Part shown: piece after piece, positions 1 to 6,024 of the stretch
How positions within the stretch are numbered: position 1 is the stretch's first letter
Layout of the letters: the number at the start of each line of letters is the position of its first letter
Assembly: GCA_028277865.1 (NCBI GenBank)
Contig: JANQFM010000620.1
Span: 1 to 6,024 of the forward strand
Source: Acidobacteriota bacterium
Lineage (GTDB): Bacteria > Acidobacteriota > UBA6911 > RPQK01 > DATIPO01
Direction of reading: 5' to 3'
DNA: 6,024 bases
Made by a program: the position numbers and the translations under genes
The notes under the pieces: model-generated
Databases searched by the model: none
The model's input: only the letters and a program-made list of their open reading frames with translations
Told to the model about the DNA's origin: nothing

Positions 1-2304
1 GCTCAGAAGAAGGGCATAGAAGCGGGGCTGCGCCAATGACAGGGAGATGCGCTGCTGAAGGGAGGAGATCCAATCCACCGGCTGGTTGGGGTCGACTGAC
101 CAAACGGCCCGGCGCAACGATCGGGCCAGTGCCTCCGGGCCGACCGACGAGCGAACCGTGAAGTCCATGTAGGAAAAGATGAAGTGGGGCTGGGTGTAAG
201 GGACATAGACTTCGGGCTGGCTGGGCCGCCCCAGTCTGATTTGCTTGAAGTCGGGAATCACCCCCGCCACCTCCAGCCAGGGGGCTTGCTCCCCTGTGGC
301 GATGATCTTGAGGCGCTTTCCGACAGGATCCTGATCCCGCCAGTACTTCTCGGAAAGAGCCTTGTTGACCAGGACAACCGGGGCACCTCTGCGGATGTCC
401 TGCTCGGAAAGCGACCGGCCTCCCGGCAGCACGTCGACGCCGATCGTGGGCAGGAAGCCGTCGCTCACCAGCTGCCAGCGGCTGAATTCCGACGAAGAGC
501 TCAAGCCCTCGACCTCAAGCGACCCTCCTGTGCCGCTGACGCCGAACGGCAGCCCGTTGCTAATGCCCGCCGACTCGACTCCGGGAAGGGCTCTTAGATT
601 GCCGAGCAGTTGGGTGAAGAAAGAAGTCCTTTGCTTCTTGGTCTGGTAGTCGGTCCCCAGGGAGATGTGCATGACAGTGACGTTGTTGGGATCGAATCCG
701 GGATCGACCTGAATCAGACGGGCCAGGCTGTTGATCAGCAGTCCGGCGCCGGTCAGCAGCACCAGGGCCATGCCCGTTTGCACCACCACAAAAGCGCCTC
801 TCAAGCGACCGCGGCCCGGGCCTGATGCACCGCATCCGGCCGCACCTTTGCCAAGACTGGACAGCAGCGGCATTCGGATCGTTCGGATGGCCGGAAAGAG
901 TCCCACGAGGATTCCGGCCAGGGCGCTCACAACGATGGCGAAGCCCAGCACTCTGTAGTTGACCGAGATTTCAGCCAGGCGGGGCAAGTCTCTGGGCCCC
1001 AGAGCCGCAAAGGCCTGCACTCCCAAGCCGGCAATGAGGAGGCCGACTGCACCTCCGCCCAGTGCCAGCAGCAGGCTTTCGATGAGCAGATGGCGAACAA
1101 TTCTGAAGCGGGAGGCGCCCAGGGCGCTGCGCAAGGCCAGTTCTTCGCGCCGTGAATCACCCCGCACCAGTTGCAGGCCCGCCACATTCAAGCAGGCAAT
1201 CAGCAGCAGCAGGCCGACAGCGCCCAGCAGCATGAGCAGCGTCGGCTCCACCGGCTCGACAGCGCTTCGGCTCAGCGGCTCGGCCTGGAATCCGAAATGC
1301 CCAGGGTAGCGCCCCGCCGGATATCCCTGCACAAGACGCTCCGACAAGGCTTCCATTTCCTGGCGGGCCGCGTCCAGGCTGACGCCGTCATTGAGGCGTC
1401 CGATCACTTTCAAAAAACGAAGGTTGTGACTGTCAAGGTCGGCATCGATGAAAGCCAGCGGGAACCAGACGTCCACGTTTTCGAGATTCAGGCCTTGAGG
1501 AGGATGAAAGTCCGCAGGCAGGACTCCGATGACTGTGTAAGGATCCCCGTTGAGTGTCAAGGCCTCCCCCAAAAGGCCGGGATCCTCCTCCCAGATGGCG
1601 CGCCAAAGGCGATGACTCAACACGATCGTCCGTTGGGCGGATGACCGGTCTTCCGACTCGCCGAACCAGCGCCCCCGTTCGGGCTCGATACCCAACAAAG
1701 GAAGGAATTCAGCAGACACCCCTGCACCTTTGAAGCGCCGGGGCTCACCATCCGCCTGCAGGTCCATATCCTGAGTGTGGACCGCAGCCAGGGCGGAAAA
1801 AGAGGCGTTTTGCTTCTGCCAGTCAAAGAACATCGGCGGCGCCAGAGTGGCCTGGCCCCCTCGGGGCCAAGTTCCAGCCAAGTGGACCAGCTGCTCCGGG
1901 CGATGGTAGGGCAGAGGGCGCCACAAGACGCCGTCCGCGACACTGAAGATGGTGGTCACAGCTCCGGCGCCCAGGGCAAAGGTGAGCAACGAGACAAGCA
2001 GCAGGCCCGGCCGTTTGGAAAAGGACCGAAATGCCAATGACACATCCTGGACGATCGATTGCACCATCTCCTCCCTTCTTTCGCGTTTGATCCGGCGAGT
2101 TGAAATCCGGAGGCACTCGGATTCGATGCCTGGATGAAACTGCTGCAAAACCTGTTTGCGCGCCTGCACAGGATGGCAGCCCTGGCGAATCAGGCGTTCC
2201 ACTTCCTCTTCGATATGAAAGCGCAGCTCAGCCTGAACTTCGGAGCGCAAGCCTCCAGGGGGCTTGCTGCGTCCCGGCCTCAGCTTCTGAATCAGCCTTC
2301 TCAC
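1..2304 (-). CDS. Orphan MacB/FtsX-like ABC permease of the ADOP family, C-terminus cut by the window edge
   Basis: The frame is open without a stop for 768 codons from a GTG at 2304 to base 1. Residues 23-75 form a charged helical prefix (AELRFHIEEEVERLIRQG) typical of 'permease prefix domain 1' in acidobacterial duplicated orphan permeases (TIGR03434). The first membrane helix is at about 100-122 (LLTFALGAGAVTTIFSV), followed by a MacB-type extracytoplasmic domain to about 350. The first FtsX bundle has helices at about 355-380, 408-430 and 452-473, with a coupling-type segment REELALRSALGAS at 387-398. A second copy starts with a helix at about 504-524 and a second extracytoplasmic domain to about 750. 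The visible end QPRFYALLLS (759-768) normally precedes the last FtsX bundle, so roughly 110-130 residues are missing to the left. The GTG start is supported by GGAGGGAGG upstream and by the prefix domain. By family it should be a mechanotransmitting inner-membrane permease; its substrate is unknown. It probably shares a transcript with the preceding PadR gene. Confidence 0.93.
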   Translation of the reverse strand, partial: MRRLIQKLRPGRSKPPGGLRSEVQAELRFHIEEEVERLIRQGCHPVQARKQVLQQFHPGIESECLRISTRRIKRERREEMVQSIVQDVSLAFRSFSKRPGLLLVSLLTFALGAGAVTTIFSVADGVLWRPLPYHRPEQLVHLAGTWPRGGQATLAPPMFFDWQKQNASFSALAAVHTQDMDLQADGEPRRFKGAGVSAEFLPLLGIEPERGRWFGESEDRSSAQRTIVLSHRLWRAIWEEDPGLLGEALTLNGDPYTVIGVLPADFHPPQGLNLENVDVWFPLAFIDADLDSHNLRFLKVIGRLNDGVSLDAARQEMEALSERLVQGYPAGRYPGHFGFQAEPLSRSAVEPVEPTLLMLLGAVGLLLLIACLNVAGLQLVRGDSRREELALRSALGASRFRIVRHLLIESLLLALGGGAVGLLIAGLGVQAFAALGPRDLPRLAEISVNYRVLGFAIVVSALAGILVGLFPAIRTIRMPLLSSLGKGAAGCGASGPGRGRLRGAFVVVQTGMALVLLTGAGLLINSLARLIQVDPGFDPNNVTVMHISLGTDYQTKKQRTSFFTQLLGNLRALPGVESAGISNGLPFGVSGTGGSLEVEGLSSSSEFSRWQLVSDGFLPTIGVDVLPGGRSLSEQDIRRGAPVVLVNKALSEKYWRDQDPVGKRLKIIATGEQAPWLEVAGVIPDFKQIRLGRPSQPEVYVPYTQPHFIFSYMDFTVRSSVGPEALARSLRRAVWSVDPNQPVDWISSLQQRISLSLAQPRFYALLLS
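2068..2077 (-). promoter_or_regulatory. Possible internal ribosome site in front of ATG at codon 80 of the orphan permease
   Basis: AAGGGAGGAG runs directly up to an in-frame ATG at 2067 (codon 80), just after the prefix domain and before the first membrane helix. The GGGAGG core is three bases from the ATG, shorter than ideal, and the same bases encode KRERREE. It could allow a shorter form without the prefix, or it could be a coincidence of Arg/Glu codons. The full-length GTG start remains the better call. Confidence 0.25.
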
Positions 2305-2306
2305 CT

Positions 2307-2630
2307 TCAGCCTCCCTCCAACACAGCCTTGACCGACCGGATGTGCCGTTGCCAACTGCGGATTTCCGATCGGAGCCGTTGTTGCCCTTTGGAGGTCAGC
2401 CGGTAGACCTTGGCCGGGCGGTTCTTGCCCGAGACACCCCACTCGGCACTGAGCAGCCTGGCACGGTGAAGACGGTGCAGGGCCGGATAAAGGGCACCCG
2501 GCCCGACGTTCAGCTGTCCGCCGGCAAGATTCTCGATCCGCTGTTTGACCGCCAATCCATGGGCAGGCCCATCGTTGAGAACCTTCAAGATCAGCAAGTT
2601 CAACGTTCCGTAGATCGAATCAGAAGCCAT
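2307..2630 (-). CDS. PadR-family transcriptional repressor (acidobacterial type)
   Basis: This 107-residue protein is a stand-alone PadR winged-helix regulator. Residues 5-35 match the opening helices (SIYGTLNLLILKVLNDGPAHG). Residues 45-64 (GALYPALHRLHRARLLSAEW) are the recognition-helix signature, and 71-81 (RPAKVYRLTSKG) form the wing. The C-terminal helix at 84-104 would be the dimerisation helix. It lacks the long C-terminal domain of larger PadR proteins, which fits the short family (TIGR03433) that is often encoded next to ADOP permeases. The ATG at 2630 is preferred because AGGTGA lies eight bases upstream. An in-frame GTG at 2642 would add four residues but lies inside the operator and lacks a good ribosome site. 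The stop is two bases before the permease start. The palindrome overlapping its own promoter implies autorepression, which would also control the permease. The inducing signal cannot be read from the sequence. Confidence 0.95.
   Translation of the reverse strand: MASDSIYGTLNLLILKVLNDGPAHGLAVKQRIENLAGGQLNVGPGALYPALHRLHRARLLSAEWGVSGKNRPAKVYRLTSKGQQRLRSEIRSWQRHIRSVKAVLEGG
2311..2319 (-). promoter_or_regulatory. Shine-Dalgarno sequence of the orphan permease, inside the padR 3' end
   Basis: GGAGGGAGG reads into the GTG start at 2304, with six bases between the last GGAGG and the GTG. The motif lies within the last codons of the PadR gene and next to its TGA stop, so ribosomes finishing PadR are well placed to re-initiate on the permease. 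It is the main reason for choosing the GTG over the later in-frame ATG at 2067. Confidence 0.8.
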
Positions 2631-2635
2631 TGGGT

Positions 2636-2669
2636 GTATCACCTGTTGATAATTATCAACAGATGATAC
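2636..2669. promoter_or_regulatory. Probable PadR operator: 34-base near-perfect palindrome
   Basis: On the minus strand the core is CTGTTGATAATTATCAACAG (2662-2643), a perfect 20-base palindrome. Flanking it are GTATCA (2669-2664) and TGATAC (2641-2636), which are reverse complements. This makes a 34-base palindrome with a single mismatched pair (2663/2642). It overlaps the last bases of the -10 box, the expected transcription start and the ribosome binding site of the PadR gene. That position suits a repressor that blocks its own promoter. PadR proteins bind as dimers to inverted repeats, so this is the natural binding site, possibly for two dimers. Binding by this PadR is inferred from position and symmetry. 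Confidence 0.8.
2639..2644 (-). promoter_or_regulatory. Shine-Dalgarno sequence of padR, inside the operator
   Basis: AGGTGA lies eight bases before the ATG at 2630 and fixes that start. It belongs to the right arm of the operator palindrome, so in any longer transcript entering from upstream it could be sequestered in a hairpin. Confidence 0.6.
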
Positions 2670-2695
2670 TAATCGCTGGACGCGGTGCTTGTCAA
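2666..2695 (-). promoter_or_regulatory. Sigma70-like promoter of the padR-permease operon
   Basis: A perfect -35 hexamer TTGACA (2695-2690) is followed after 18 bases by TAGTAT (2671-2666), a four-of-six match to TATAAT. Transcription would start near 2659, inside the operator palindrome, giving a leader of roughly 30 bases before the PadR ATG. It gives the PadR-permease pair its own promoter, separate from the upstream ATPase-permease operon. Confidence 0.72.
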
Positions 2696-2762
2696 GGCCT
2701 TGGGAAGCAAGCGCAAGGACGCTGCATTAGTCGGAAAAAAAGCGAGCCACGAGCCCAGAACG

Positions 2763-2789
2763 GAATTTCACGCAAAGCCGCAAAGCCGC
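2763..2789. repeat. CGCAAAGC tandem motif, resembling a dispersed intergenic repeat
   Basis: The plus strand reads GAATTTCA followed by two exact copies of CGCAAAGC (2771-2778 and 2779-2786) and a third partial CGC. From memory, arrays of the form 'TTTCACGCAAAGnCGCAAAGnCGCAAAG' recur between genes in many unrelated genomes, where they yield spurious translations such as 'ISRKAAK' on one strand and 'FAALREI' on the other. Both of those strings can be translated from this site. It lies 10 bases past the permease stop and upstream of the PadR promoter. The function of such elements is unknown to me. The identification is by resemblance only. Confidence 0.5.
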
Positions 2790-2798
2790 CTCTCAGCG

Positions 2799-5348
2799 TC
2801 AATTCTCGGTGCGCAGCACTTCCAATGGGGGACGGTCGCAGATGCCTCGGCTGTTGAACATGCCCACTGCAACTGTCAAGGCACCCACGCCAAAAAACGC
2901 CGCCGCCAGCGGCAAGGGGTCGGGAAGGTAGGTGACTTCGAAGGCGAACTCTGCCAGCCCCCAGCCGGCGGCCAGTGCCAGGCTCAACCCGGTCAGGGCG
3001 GCAAAGCTGCCCAGGAAGAAGTACTCGACCAGCAGGATGCGCTGCACCTGTCGCCGCGAGGCGCCCAAGGTGCGCAGCAGGACGCTTTCGCGGATGCGCT
3101 GGAAACGCCCGGTGATGATGGCGCCCGCCAGAACGATCAGCCCGGTGATGACGCTGAACAAGGCCATGAAGCGGATCACGAAGGACACCTTGTCGAGGAC
3201 CCCGTCCACCGTACTCAGGATCAGGGCCATGTCGATGGCCGAAACGTTGGGATGATCGGCCACCACCTGCCTTTGCAGCAAGGCAGAGCTTTCCACCGTG
3301 GGCGCCCGGGTGACCAGGACGTGAAACTGGGGCGCCTCTTCCAGGACGCCTTGAGGGAAGACCACAAAAAAGGCTGGCTGAAAGCGCTGCCAATCCACTC
3401 GGCGGACGCTGGCGACCCGCACCGGCACCGGGATGCCCTGCACGTCGAAGACCATCTCGTCGCCCACCTGCACGCGCAGCGAGCGGGCGATGCCCTCTTC
3501 CAGCGACACCGGAACCGGGCCGTCCTGGGGGTCGGCCCTGCCGATCCACTCGCCTTGCAGCAACTCCTCCGAGTCGATCAAGCGGTCCCGGTAAGTGGAG
3601 CGGTATTCGCGCAGCAGGGGCCAGCGTGAACGCCGTCCGGGAGTTCGGCGCTCAGGAATGCCCTCAACGATCCGGCGGACGTCCTCCCCCTGAACTGAGG
3701 AAAGCCGCATGGTCACCACTGCCACATCCTGCAGAATGGGCAATTGCTGCGACAGGACTTGCTGCCGGACGCCCTCCAGCTGGTCGCTTTGGATGTCGAA
3801 GAAGACCAGGTTGGGGCGGTCCTCGCGCACCACTGATGCCACCTGTCCCAGCAGGCTGTCCTGGACGAGGAAGAGAGTCACGATCAGGAAGGTCCCCAGC
3901 CCCAGCGCCAGGATCATGACCACCGTCTGGTTGTGGGGCCGGTAGAGGTTGGCCAAACCTTGGCGCCAGACATAATTCCAGGAGTCGGGAAAGTAGCGCC
4001 GGGCCAGCCACATGATGAGCCGTGCCGAAGCCGTCAGCAATCCGAAAACCGCCGCCGTGCCGGCAAAAAACCACAGCCCCGCTGCCCAGCTTTCCGTTTG
4101 AGCCAGCGCGAAGGCGAGCACAGCCAGGGCGATCAGCCCGTAGGCCATCCATTGCGCCCGGTCTCGGGAGGGGGGCGGCTCGAATTCCGATCGCAGGGCC
4201 AGCAAGGGGGAGACACGGCGGATGGGCAGCAAAGGCAAAAGGGCGAAGAGCAAGGTCATGCCCAGCCCCAGGGCGACTCCGGTCAGCAACGCCGTCCAGG
4301 AGATGTGAAGGGGAATGCTCACAGGCAGGAAGTCGCCCAAGATGCCTGGGATCAGCGCTTGCACGCCCAGCCCCAGCAAGCCTCCCAACAACGCTCCCAG
4401 CAGGCCCAGCATGGCCGCCTGCAGCAGGTACACCGCCAGGGTCTGTCCCGAGACAGCCCCCAGGCAGCGCAGCACGGCGACCGTATCGATTTTTTGCTTC
4501 AGGTAAAGGTGGATGCTGCTGGCCACGCCGATTCCGCCCAGCAGCAGGGCCACGAAGCCGGCTAAGTTGAGGAAGCGGGCCAGGTTCTCGATGGCGCGGC
4601 CCAAGGATTCCTTGCGTTCTTCGACCGTTTCGGAACCCAGGCGGTATTCGCGCAGGTGATCCTGCAGGCTTTCTTCCAGCCTTTCGGCATCCTCGCCGGG
4701 CGCCAGTTGAAAGAAGGCCCGGTAGCGCACGCGGCTTCCCACCTGGATGAGCCCTGTGCTCTCCATGTAGTCGTGGGGGATGTAAATGCGGGGTCCCACG
4801 AAGGAGGCCACCGGCGGCTCGCCTGGGATCTGCACCAACTTGCCGTGAATCCGGAAGCTCTGGCTGCCGATGCGAACCGATTGGCCTATTTCAAGTCCCA
4901 GTTGGATCATCAGCCCGTCGTCGACCAGTGCATAGGCGCCTTGCTGAAAGCTGCGTCCCGCCTCGGCGGGGATGGTTTCCAGGTCGCCATAGTAGGGGAA
5001 TCCGCCCTGCAGTGCCCTGAGTTGGACCAGGCGGGTGGCGGCGCTTTCGGGGAAATAGGCCATGGTCGTGGTGGAAACCTGACGGGAGCGGGCTATCCCG
5101 ATATTGCGGAAGAGCTGCTCGGATTCGGCAGAGAACGGATCTCGGCTGGAAATGACCAGGTCGGCGCCCAGCAAAGTCAGGGCCTGGCTGTCGACCGCCT
5201 GCTGCAAGTTGGCGCCGAAGGAGCGGATGGCCACCAGGGCCGCCACTCCCAATGTGATGGATGAGATGAAAAGCAGCAGGCGGCCTCGGCTGGAACGGCT
5301 GTCGCGCCAGGCCATTCTCCAAGTCCAGGGGGCGAATATCTTTTTCAT
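2799..5348 (-). CDS. YbbP-like FtsX-family ABC transporter permease (COG3127 type)
   Basis: This 849-residue inner-membrane protein has two FtsX domains and about ten membrane helices. The N-terminus (RMAWRDSRSSRGRLLLF, then a helix at about 24-42) is typical of YbbP-like permeases. A first extracytoplasmic region spans about 45-250. Helices follow at about 258-280, 303-333 and 348-374, with the segment VAVLRCLGA (290-298) between the first two. A central pair at 401-420 and 424-447, and a helix at 475-497, lead into the second extracytoplasmic region (about 500-718). The final bundle is at 722-745, 770-795 and 812-832, with RESVLLRTLGASRRQV (753-768) as the second coupling-like segment, and the end PPLEVLRTEN is standard. 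E. coli YbbP is about 800 residues, so the length fits. The ATP-binding partner is encoded 44 bases upstream. In E. coli the pair neighbours the lysophospholipase/thioesterase gene tesA, which is not visible here. The ATG at 5348 lacks a clear Shine-Dalgarno sequence; the next in-frame ATG (5315) is no better placed. Confidence 0.92.
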   Translation of the reverse strand: MKKIFAPWTWRMAWRDSRSSRGRLLLFISSITLGVAALVAIRSFGANLQQAVDSQALTLLGADLVISSRDPFSAESEQLFRNIGIARSRQVSTTTMAYFPESAATRLVQLRALQGGFPYYGDLETIPAEAGRSFQQGAYALVDDGLMIQLGLEIGQSVRIGSQSFRIHGKLVQIPGEPPVASFVGPRIYIPHDYMESTGLIQVGSRVRYRAFFQLAPGEDAERLEESLQDHLREYRLGSETVEERKESLGRAIENLARFLNLAGFVALLLGGIGVASSIHLYLKQKIDTVAVLRCLGAVSGQTLAVYLLQAAMLGLLGALLGGLLGLGVQALIPGILGDFLPVSIPLHISWTALLTGVALGLGMTLLFALLPLLPIRRVSPLLALRSEFEPPPSRDRAQWMAYGLIALAVLAFALAQTESWAAGLWFFAGTAAVFGLLTASARLIMWLARRYFPDSWNYVWRQGLANLYRPHNQTVVMILALGLGTFLIVTLFLVQDSLLGQVASVVREDRPNLVFFDIQSDQLEGVRQQVLSQQLPILQDVAVVTMRLSSVQGEDVRRIVEGIPERRTPGRRSRWPLLREYRSTYRDRLIDSEELLQGEWIGRADPQDGPVPVSLEEGIARSLRVQVGDEMVFDVQGIPVPVRVASVRRVDWQRFQPAFFVVFPQGVLEEAPQFHVLVTRAPTVESSALLQRQVVADHPNVSAIDMALILSTVDGVLDKVSFVIRFMALFSVITGLIVLAGAIITGRFQRIRESVLLRTLGASRRQVQRILLVEYFFLGSFAALTGLSLALAAGWGLAEFAFEVTYLPDPLPLAAAFFGVGALTVAVGMFNSRGICDRPPLEVLRTEN

Positions 5349-5392
5349 GCCAGTGCAGCTTGAGCCAACTGGGAAAATTCCGGGAAGATCCG

Positions 5393-6024
5393 TCAGCCAG
5401 CCGGTGCCGGGACCGCCGCTTCCTGAGGGGCCGCAGCCTCGTCGGAGACCACCCTGCCGCCTTTGAGGCGGATGATCCGTTGGGTGCGCGAGGCCAGTTC
5501 CAGGTCGTGCGTCACCAGAACCAGGGTTGTGCCGGCTTCCGCGTTGAGGCGGAAGACCAGTTCCTCGACCATATGGCTGGTCTCTTCGTCCAGATTGCCG
5601 GTCGGCTCATCGGCAAACAGGATCTTGGGCTGATTGATGAAGGCTCTTGCCAGGGCAACCCTTTGCTGCTCGCCGCCCGAAAGCTGAGCCGGGTAATGCC
5701 CGGACCGGTCGCTGAGCCCCACCTCCTGCAGAAGGTTCCGGGCGCGGCGTCCGGCATGACGCCCGCCGCGCAGCTCCAATGGGACCATGACATTTTCAGC
5801 AGCCGTCAAAGTGGGGATGAGTTGAAAGGTCTGGAAGACAAAGCCGACTTGCAGGTTTCGCAACTCGGCCAGCTCTTCTTCGCTCAGGTCGTTCAAGAAG
5901 GTGCCGTCCAGGCGGATGGTGCCCGAGGTGGGCCGGTCCAGCCCGGCGCACAATCCCAGCAGGGTCGTCTTGCCGCTTCCCGAAGGCCCCACAATGGCGC
6001 ACGAGGAGCCTCGCTCGATGCTGA
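5393..6024 (-). CDS. YbbA-like ABC transporter ATP-binding protein, N-terminus cut by the window edge
   Basis: This is the nucleotide-binding subunit that powers the downstream permease. The frame is open to base 6024; the 210 codons present probably lack about 30-40 N-terminal residues. All motifs are intact: Walker A GPSGSGKTT (5989-5963), a Q-loop in GFVFQTFQLIPTLTAAENV, signature LSGGEQQRVALARAF, Walker B ILFADEPTGNLDEETS with the catalytic glutamate and D-loop, and the H-loop histidine in LVTHDLELA. 'PTLTAAENVMVPLELRG' is typical of the LolD/MacB/YbbA branch. The C-terminus ends in an Ala/Pro-rich tail (AAAPQEAAVPAPAG), with no extra domain. Assignment to COG4181 (YbbA) rather than LolD rests mainly on the adjacent YbbP-like permease. 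The GTG at 5992 encodes a valine of the Walker A strand and is not the start. Confidence 0.95.
   Translation of the reverse strand, partial: SIERGSSCAIVGPSGSGKTTLLGLCAGLDRPTSGTIRLDGTFLNDLSEEELAELRNLQVGFVFQTFQLIPTLTAAENVMVPLELRGGRHAGRRARNLLQEVGLSDRSGHYPAQLSGGEQQRVALARAFINQPKILFADEPTGNLDEETSHMVEELVFRLNAEAGTTLVLVTHDLELASRTQRIIRLKGGRVVSDEAAAPQEAAVPAPAG

Noticed and set aside
184..1644. Several plus-strand open frames of 95-157 codons opposite the orphan permease
   Set aside because: They overlap one another and oppose a continuous, family-consistent minus-strand frame. No domain or ribosome site supports them.
1..2304. Possible broken gene, because only short closed frames start and stop on the minus strand here
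   Set aside because: Reading from the GTG at 2304 gives one uninterrupted frame to base 1. It lacks a stop only because the gene runs off the window, so it is not a pseudogene.
2640..2642. GTG as the PadR start, adding residues M-I-H-P
   Set aside because: It lies inside the operator palindrome and next to the ribosome site of the better ATG at 2630, and family members usually begin close to that ATG.
2730..2780. Intrinsic terminator after the YbbP-like gene
   Set aside because: There is a run of seven T on the minus strand (2741-2735), but the bases just before it form direct repeats (GGCTCGTGGCTCG), not a GC-rich hairpin. The only inverted repeat is weak and more than 20 bases away.
2685..3629. 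Long plus-strand open frame (314 codons) opposite the YbbP-like permease
   Set aside because: The translation is rich in Gln, Gly, Asp, Ala and His with no recognisable domain, and it is fully antisense to a well-supported permease. It is a shadow frame of GC-rich coding DNA.
5990..5992. GTG at 5992 as the start of the ATPase
   Set aside because: It encodes the valine before the Walker A motif. The frame continues upstream with SIERGSSCAIVGPSG, as expected for the normal beta strand of an ABC ATPase.

Overview
This GC-rich window carries four protein genes, all read from the minus strand. In the direction of transcription (high to low coordinates) they are an ABC ATPase cut by the right edge (5393-6024), a large FtsX-type permease (2799-5348), a small PadR-family repressor (2307-2630), and a very large MacB-like permease cut by the left edge (1-2304). 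The pairing of a short PadR regulator with a double-domain 'orphan' permease carrying an N-terminal prefix domain is characteristic of Acidobacteria and some neighbouring soil phyla. I therefore infer an acidobacterium or a relative. No rRNA or other taxonomic marker is present to confirm this.

Right half: the ATPase and the 849-residue permease lie 44 bases apart and look like one operon. They resemble the E. coli YbbA/YbbP pair (COG4181/COG3127), a type VII, MacB-like ABC system thought to act mechanically on substrates at the outer face of the inner membrane. Its promoter and the ATPase N-terminus lie outside the window.

Middle (2631-2798): a 168-base spacer separates the two units. It holds a CGCAAAGC tandem motif resembling a dispersed non-coding repeat, a sigma70-like promoter with a perfect TTGACA box, and a 34-base near-perfect palindrome. 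The palindrome overlaps the -10 box, the probable transcription start and the ribosome binding site of the PadR gene. This is strong sequence evidence for a self-repressing switch.

Left half: the PadR stop and the permease GTG start are two bases apart, and the Shine-Dalgarno sequence of the permease lies inside the last PadR codons. The two genes are therefore almost certainly co-transcribed and coupled. The reading frame of the permease is continuous from 2304 to base 1 (768 codons) and lacks only its C-terminal membrane bundle. It has no dedicated ATPase, as is typical of the family, although an ABC ATPase operon sits just upstream. I saw no mobile element, CRISPR array or RNA gene. The observations most worth following up are the operator architecture, the possible second start of the orphan permease, the dispersed repeat, and whether the orphan permease can use the neighbouring ATPase.
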